From positions 1-9,963 of the forward strand of contig PJER01000073.1 in NCBI GenBank assembly GCA_002825465.1: 9,963 nt of DNA, given 5' to 3'. The position numbers and the translations under genes were made by a program. The notes beneath the pieces are model-generated. The model did not search any database. It was not told the DNA's origin and saw nothing but the letters and a program-made list of their open reading frames with translations. Below are positions 5,779-9,963 of the stretch, in pieces (within the stretch, counting starts at the first letter, position 1; each line of letters begins with the position of its first letter). This stretch comes from Candidatus Thorarchaeota archaeon MP8T_1. GTDB taxonomy: Archaea; Asgardarchaeota; Thorarchaeia; Thorarchaeales; Thorarchaeaceae.

Positions 5779-7239
5779 GTGTTCGGAGATAGACTAAAAT
5801 TGAAAGTGGTCCAGAAGCATGGTGTGCGGAGTGACGAGAGTTTGGATAATAATCCCGCAACAGAAAGTCCCGGACCCCCGTATGATTTGGGAGAAGTGGA
5901 CCACGATGACGCTGATGAAGTTCGTGAGCAATCGGCTGGAATCCGAGCCTCTCTGAACGCTGTTTTTTCATGGGGCAATTATAGAGTATACTTAGCTACT
6001 GCGTGGGTTTTCAATGCCTTTGCATATCTCTCAACATTTCTCAACCTCTATCTTTGGTACATAATTCCCAGTTTCATAATCATTGGTGCAATAGGTACTG
6101 TAACGTCGCTAATATCTGCGATTTCACGCTTTTTCGGGGGCTATGTTGGAGATACCGTGAATCGAAAGACATTGTCTGTTGTTTCAATGTTCTTGATGGC
6201 CATTTATCATCTGATGATTGGTGTCTTCATCGATCCTATCTTTATTGTAATAGCTCTTGTGATTATATCCTCGATGGAAATCACAAAAGGAGGATCAACA
6301 GCATACATTATGGATAACATCCCTCGAGAACATAGTGGTCTTGCACTCTCATTATTCACAGCTGGCAGAGTTCTCTCAATTATCACATTGGCATTTTTCG
6401 CATTCCTCTATCCATTTATTCAGTTTGAAGCCTACCGACAGATACATCTCGTAGGTGGGATATGCCTATTTGTTTCCACGCTGGCACGAGCAATCTATCT
6501 GGAAACCAGTCCGCAAAAACAAAGGGGAGCTGGGACAAAATTATGGAGAACGTTTGTAGAAGATAACAAACGGGCATTCAGGATATTATTAGCAATAATT
6601 CCAGGGATGATGGCGGTCTGCATTCTTGATTCGATAAGTGACTCTTTCTTCAAGCTTGGTGCTTTGATATACATGAATGATGTGTTGTTGATAGATGTCC
6701 AATCCATAACGATTATGATGATTATGACTCTTGCGATTCAAGTGCCACTCTTATTGAAGGTAGGACGCCTATCTGACAGAAAAGGAGTGAAATCAACTGC
6801 ACTTATGGTATACGCTGTAATGCCAATATCTGCAGCCTTCTTAATACTGGCATATTGGTTTCCGGACTGGGCACCAACCACCATCTCGGATTCTGCTAAT
6901 TTGATAATCCCAGGACTTGGAGTTGTTTTCAAGACCTCATTTATTGCTGTGGTTTTGAAATATGTTAATGATACATTATGGTATACCGTGATGCTCGTTT
7001 TAATCCGAAAAAGACTGCCAAGTCAAGACACCTCAAAGATACTTAGTATGTTTTGGTTCGTAATTTTCTTGGCATCTTCAATCGGTCCTTTCATTGGAGG
7101 ACTTATTTCAGAAACAACCAATATTTTGTATCTCTTTGTTGGTGTACTGATTTTGAATGTTCTAATACTTGGTTCAATCGCACGATATGATCTTACATCC
7201 AAAGCTCACCGGAACCAAGATGAAACACCATTAAAGTAG
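5779..7239 (+). CDS. Major facilitator superfamily transporter, 12 TM
   Basis: An integral membrane transporter with about 12 hydrophobic helices (roughly 70-92, 95-118, 134-150, 153-170, 186-212, 222-240, 268-290, 300-326, 342-362, 376-396, 424-444, 447-468). The MFS loop signature appears twice, as expected for the two six-helix halves: GGYVGDTVNRKT (120-131) and GRLSDRKGVKST (329-340). The substrate cannot be told; exporters of drugs, sugars or metabolites all share this frame. The N-terminus is odd: about 65 hydrophilic, acidic residues precede TM1. The GTG at 5779 has no SD. The frame is open back to 5707, where an AAGGAG motif (5696-5701) is followed by ATA. Inside, a TTG at about 5840 follows CGGAG. 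The start is therefore unsettled, while the body of the gene is secure. It is probably expressed apart from endonuclease III, which has its own promoter-like element. Confidence 0.85.
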   Translation: MFGDRLKLKVVQKHGVRSDESLDNNPATESPGPPYDLGEVDHDDADEVREQSAGIRASLNAVFSWGNYRVYLATAWVFNAFAYLSTFLNLYLWYIIPSFIIIGAIGTVTSLISAISRFFGGYVGDTVNRKTLSVVSMFLMAIYHLMIGVFIDPIFIVIALVIISSMEITKGGSTAYIMDNIPREHSGLALSLFTAGRVLSIITLAFFAFLYPFIQFEAYRQIHLVGGICLFVSTLARAIYLETSPQKQRGAGTKLWRTFVEDNKRAFRILLAIIPGMMAVCILDSISDSFFKLGALIYMNDVLLIDVQSITIMMIMTLAIQVPLLLKVGRLSDRKGVKSTALMVYAVMPISAAFLILAYWFPDWAPTTISDSANLIIPGLGVVFKTSFIAVVLKYVNDTLWYTVMLVLIRKRLPSQDTSKILSMFWFVIFLASSIGPFIGGLISETTNILYLFVGVLILNVLILGSIARYDLTSKAHRNQDETPLK

Positions 7240-7261
7240 GATGGGTTCATATGATGCCATC

Positions 7262-7299
7262 TTTAAAGTATAGGTACGCACTCCTTCACAAATGTGAGG
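7262..7299 (+). promoter_or_regulatory. TATA-like box and SD-sequestering hairpin ahead of endonuclease III
   Basis: TTTAAAGTATA (7262-7272) is a reasonable archaeal TATA box, with initiation expected near 7290-7297. Just before the ATG at 7307, CTTCAC (7284-7289) can pair with GTGAGG (7294-7299, one T-G wobble) around AAAT. This would cover the GAGG SD (7296-7299). If transcription starts inside this stem the hairpin would not form, so the two ideas partly exclude each other. Confidence 0.35.
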
Positions 7300-7306
7300 A
7301 ATCAAC

Positions 7307-7954
7307 ATGAATGAAGAAGAGACGAGGGCAAAAGAGGTTCTTCGTAAACTGAAGATGACTTACCCAGACGCACCACCCACATACCTGCACTTCAGTAATC
7401 CGTTTGAGATGTTAGTCTCGACGATTCTATCAGCGCGTGCGACAGACGCAGGTGTAAATAAAGTCACACCAGTGTTATTTGGTAAATATCCGAGTCCAGC
7501 GAAGATGGCGAGAGGAGATGTGAAAGATCTAGCTCAAATCATCCGCCCTTGTGGAGCATATAATCGGAAAGCTGCTTACATCAAGGATACTTCAAGAATG
7601 GTTGCTGAAGAGTTTAGAGGACAAGTACCTAAAACACTTGAAGAGCTCATCACCTTTCCAGGAGTAAGTAGAAAGACGGCAAATGTAGTTCTCCAAACAG
7701 TTTACGGAATCGCTGAGGGCATCATTGTAGACACCCATATCATGAGAGTCACAGTAAGACTTCAATTCAGCCAGCATGATAAGAAACCAGATAAGATAGA
7801 GAAAGACCTCATGCAACTTCTTCCGAAGGACAAATGGATTGACTATGCTCGTTTCATTGGAGCACATGGCAGACAAACATGTAAAGCCACGCATCCGAAA
7901 TGTTCCGCTTGTTCCATCAATAGTCTTTGCCCCTCATCAGAGCTTGAAAACTGA
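7307..7954 (+). CDS. nth: Endonuclease III (Nth), [4Fe-4S] DNA glycosylase/AP lyase
   Basis: A base-excision repair enzyme that removes oxidised pyrimidines and cuts at the abasic site. At 215 residues it has normal family length. It shows the LSARATDAGVNKVT helix (41-54), the helix-hairpin-helix LEELITFPGVSRKTANVVL (111-129) with catalytic lysine K123, and VDTHIMRV (141-148) with catalytic aspartate D142. The C-terminal iron-sulfur loop has C192-x6-C199-x2-C202-x5-C208, complete. The position that is Gln in E. coli Nth (LSAQATD, the residue that fills the flipped-base gap) is Arg44 here. ATG at 7307 follows GAGG by 7 bases, so the start is good. It lies 67 bases after the MFS gene, with its own promoter-like sequence. 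Confidence 0.95.
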   Translation: MNEEETRAKEVLRKLKMTYPDAPPTYLHFSNPFEMLVSTILSARATDAGVNKVTPVLFGKYPSPAKMARGDVKDLAQIIRPCGAYNRKAAYIKDTSRMVAEEFRGQVPKTLEELITFPGVSRKTANVVLQTVYGIAEGIIVDTHIMRVTVRLQFSQHDKKPDKIEKDLMQLLPKDKWIDYARFIGAHGRQTCKATHPKCSACSINSLCPSSELEN

Positions 7955-7968
7955 GTGTTATTGAAAGA

Positions 7969-7979
7969 CGTTATAAGAG
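7969..7979 (+). promoter_or_regulatory. TATA-like box for the glycosyltransferase gene
   Basis: CGTTATAAGAG lies 15 bases past the nth stop and about 30-49 bases before the possible starts at 8009 (GTG) and 8018 (ATG). Archaeal transcription would begin near 8000, leaving a very short leader. That agrees with the lack of a clear SD before either start. Confidence 0.4.
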
Positions 7980-8008
7980 GGTGTAATTGAACCCAGAGCC
8001 GGGTTGTT

Positions 8009-9118
8009 GTGAATACGATGAGGATTGGAATGGTAAGCAAGTTCGGCGCACCAGACGGGCTTTGCATTAGAGCCAATGCTGTCCTCACAGGTTTAGTTAG
8101 ACGAAATCACGAGGTGCATGCATTTACTCAATCAAAGAGAGTGGAAAGCCTTCCTCCTGAGAGAGTGCACAGATACAAAGCAATCCAGTTGAATCCCCAT
8201 TTTTCTATCGATTCTATTGCAGCCCCACGGACTATTGCTAAGCAGTGTCAAGAAGACGGAATCGAAATCCTGCACATTCAAATGAACTCAGGAAGCACAG
8301 AATTTCTATTGCCCTATTTCAAGAGAGCTTTGCCACCTCTTGTTGTTACGTACCATCTTGCCTATGCTGCTGGCAGTTCTATATATACAACCCTGTTTGG
8401 CATTGCATGGAAAGCCTCTTTGTTTGCAAGCAGAAAATATGATCAAGTCATCCTAGTGGATCCTTCTCAAAAGCCATACTTTCTTGAAAGTGGATTTTCA
8501 GAAGATGGTGTATCAGTGATAAGAAATGGAGTTGATATTGACCTCTTCAAGCCAGACAGTAGCAAGATGATTGACGACAACATTGTTGATTTTGTGTATG
8601 TTGGCCGCCTTAGCTACGACAAGGGGGTCCATCTATTATTAGATGCATTTCGCGACTATCATAGCGAAAATCCGAAAACCAGACTCACTTTAATTGGTGA
8701 TGGTATGCTGAAACACCAAATCAATGGGTGTGTTGATGATGGTTCACTCTCTTGGTTAGGAGCAATCGAGCATGATGAGATTCCCGCAGTGCTTCAGAGA
8801 ATGGACGCGTTTGTGATTCCGCAAAATATCGGAGGGCTTGGCTTGAGTGTCCTAGAAGCAATGGGTTGTGGACTTCCAGTGATAACAACAGCAATAGGCG
8901 AGACTGTCAAGTTATTAGGCAAGGATGAGGGAATCCTAGTCGAGCCTGAGAACGTCAAGGCTATCGTTGATGCTATGAGAGTCCTTGCAGAGGACAAGAA
9001 GCTGAGACAGAAAATGGGTATGCGATGTAGAAAAAAAGTCGAAGAAAAATACTCGTGGCATAGTCAGATAGGTCAAATTGAGGAAGTCTATAGAAGAGCC
9101 ATAGAAAGAACTCGGTGA
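8009..9118 (+). CDS. GT4-family glycosyltransferase (GT-B fold)
   Basis: Transfers a sugar from a nucleotide-sugar donor to a lipid, sugar or glycan, probably at the cytoplasmic side of the membrane. There are no TM segments. The GT-B N-domain opens with MRIGMVSKFGAPDG, which includes the usual glycine-rich acceptor-side loop. The C-domain shows VIRNGVDIDLF (170-180), YVGRLSYDKGVHLL (197-210, with donor-phosphate residues R200 and K205), LTLIGDG (226-232) and GGLGLSVLEAMGCGLPVI (275-292). The last is the E-x7-E region: the second Glu is present (E283) but the first position is Gly275, an uncommon change. The 369-residue length is typical. GTG 8009 is possible, but ATG 8018, which starts the protein at MRIGMVS, fits the family better; neither has a clear SD. 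The acceptor is unknown: surface glycan, glycolipid and protein glycosylation are all open. Confidence 0.88.
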   Translation: MNTMRIGMVSKFGAPDGLCIRANAVLTGLVRRNHEVHAFTQSKRVESLPPERVHRYKAIQLNPHFSIDSIAAPRTIAKQCQEDGIEILHIQMNSGSTEFLLPYFKRALPPLVVTYHLAYAAGSSIYTTLFGIAWKASLFASRKYDQVILVDPSQKPYFLESGFSEDGVSVIRNGVDIDLFKPDSSKMIDDNIVDFVYVGRLSYDKGVHLLLDAFRDYHSENPKTRLTLIGDGMLKHQINGCVDDGSLSWLGAIEHDEIPAVLQRMDAFVIPQNIGGLGLSVLEAMGCGLPVITTAIGETVKLLGKDEGILVEPENVKAIVDAMRVLAEDKKLRQKMGMRCRKKVEEKYSWHSQIGQIEEVYRRAIERTR

Positions 9119-9199
9119 AAAGGTGAGTTAATAGAGAAAACGACTTATGAGGAAAGAAGCTCTGTTTGATTCAGCTAACTGACGCAGGAGAGAATAGTA

Positions 9200-9963
9200 A
9201 TGCTAGATGTGAGATTCATCCGTGAGAACATAGACCTTGTTCGAATGAATCTGGAAAGACGTAGAGACAAGGTCAAACTTCAGGAATTTGAGAGGTTTCT
9301 CAAACTTGATGATAAAATAAGAGCACTTCAGAGAGAAATACAGGATCTGAGAACACAGCGAAATAGAATTTCAAAAGAAGTAGGTCAGCGAAAAAAATCT
9401 GGTCAGGATGACTCAGAGCTTGTAAAGCAGGCCAATATGGTGAATAAGAGAATCTCTGACGTCGAGAGCGAAACTGAAGAGCTGCAATCTGAACTCAAGA
9501 GAATACAGATGAGTATCCCCAATATCCTTCATGAGAGTGTTCCATATGGTGCAGATGACCAAGATAATGAGGTCGTGAAGGAATGGGGTGGCAAACCAGA
9601 GTTTGATTTCAATGTTCACAGTCATGTAGATTTACTCGATTCACTCGGGATTGGAGACATCCCAAGAGCAGCAAGAATTGCAGGTTCTAGATTCTATTAT
9701 CTCAAGAATGAACTTGTAATGCTCGATATTGCCATGCAGCAGTTGGCATTGAACATGCTATTGAAGAAGAGATATTCTCTCGTATACCCACCTTTTATGA
9801 TGCGTCGAGAACCGTACGAAGGAGTGACAGACCTAGCTGATTTTGCTGATGTGATGTATAAAATCGAAGGAGAAGACCTGTATCTTATTGCCACATCTGA
9901 ACACCCAATGGCAGCTATGCACATGGGAGAGATTTTCGAACCTACGGAACTCCCAATAAAACT
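9200..9963 (+). CDS. serS: Seryl-tRNA synthetase, N-terminal 254 codons (cut by window end)
   Basis: Charges tRNA-Ser with serine in the cytoplasm. The visible 254 residues are of the common (bacterial/eukaryal-like) class II SerS, not the rare methanogen type. It opens with MLDVRFIRENIDLVR, then the long antiparallel coiled-coil tRNA-binding arm (about 30-105, rich in Lys/Arg/Glu/Gln). Next come the diagnostic IPNILHESVPYG and DNEVVKEWG (106-130), the core from about 135, motif 1 around YSLVYPPFM (192-200) and TSEHP (232-236) at the edge of the serine site. Motifs 2 and 3 lie beyond the window. ATG at 9200 follows GCAGGAG by about 9 bases and gives the usual N-terminus. The 81-base gap from the glycosyltransferase shows no strong promoter. 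Confidence 0.96.
   Translation, partial: MLDVRFIRENIDLVRMNLERRRDKVKLQEFERFLKLDDKIRALQREIQDLRTQRNRISKEVGQRKKSGQDDSELVKQANMVNKRISDVESETEELQSELKRIQMSIPNILHESVPYGADDQDNEVVKEWGGKPEFDFNVHSHVDLLDSLGIGDIPRAARIAGSRFYYLKNELVMLDIAMQQLALNMLLKKRYSLVYPPFMMRREPYEGVTDLADFADVMYKIEGEDLYLIATSEHPMAAMHMGEIFEPTELPIK

Noticed and set aside
7239..7262. GATGG/CCATC inverted repeat after the MFS gene as a terminator
   Set aside because: Only five pairs around a 12-base loop and no T run; easily chance.

Overview
The window looks archaeal. It carries two flavin/F420-type luciferase-like oxidoreductases related to methylene-tetrahydromethanopterin reductase (Mer), two long AsnC/Lrp-like regulators with duplicated HTH-plus-effector halves, heavy use of AGA/AGG arginine codons, and TATA-like boxes about 25-45 bases before several genes. 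Shine-Dalgarno (SD) sites are also used. The mix of archaeal traits with a bacterial-type seryl-tRNA synthetase would fit an uncultured mesophilic archaeon, possibly Asgard (Thorarchaeota-like) or another Mer-using lineage. That placement is inference, not proof.

Layout. (1) 24-1945, plus strand: two translationally coupled luciferase-like monooxygenase-fold (LLM) genes overlapping at ATGA, plausibly two subunits or two partners of one oxidoreductase. (2) 1942-4494, minus strand: two paralogous double-HTH regulators, transcribed from 357 aa to 488 aa. They converge on the LLM pair with stop codons sharing a CTAG. The two regulators lie in one reading frame, separated by a single TGA. (3) 4495-5361: an unusually long stretch of about 870 bases without a conventional gene. 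It holds repeats that look like operators for the regulator pair, a protein-like 45-codon frame behind the best SD in the window but with an ATT where the start should be, several strong inverted repeats, a possible multi-helix RNA, and a chain of tiny ORFs overlapping at ATGA. (4) 5362-5610: a small unrecognised protein gene, followed by a stable compound hairpin at 5640-5680. (5) 5779-7239: a 12-TM MFS transporter whose start is unclear. (6) 7307-7954 endonuclease III, 8009-9118 a GT4 glycosyltransferase, and 9200-end the 5' two thirds of serS. These last three are housekeeping or cell-surface genes, all plus strand, each with its own short spacer.

How they may work together (inference): the regulator pair probably controls itself and may control the neighbouring LLM pair, though nothing in the sequence proves the second link. 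The transporter, the small protein and the structured region between them could form a separate unit under RNA-level control. The most interesting part of the window is 4495-5780: repeats, stable hairpins and near-start codons concentrate there, and standard gene calls explain very little of it.
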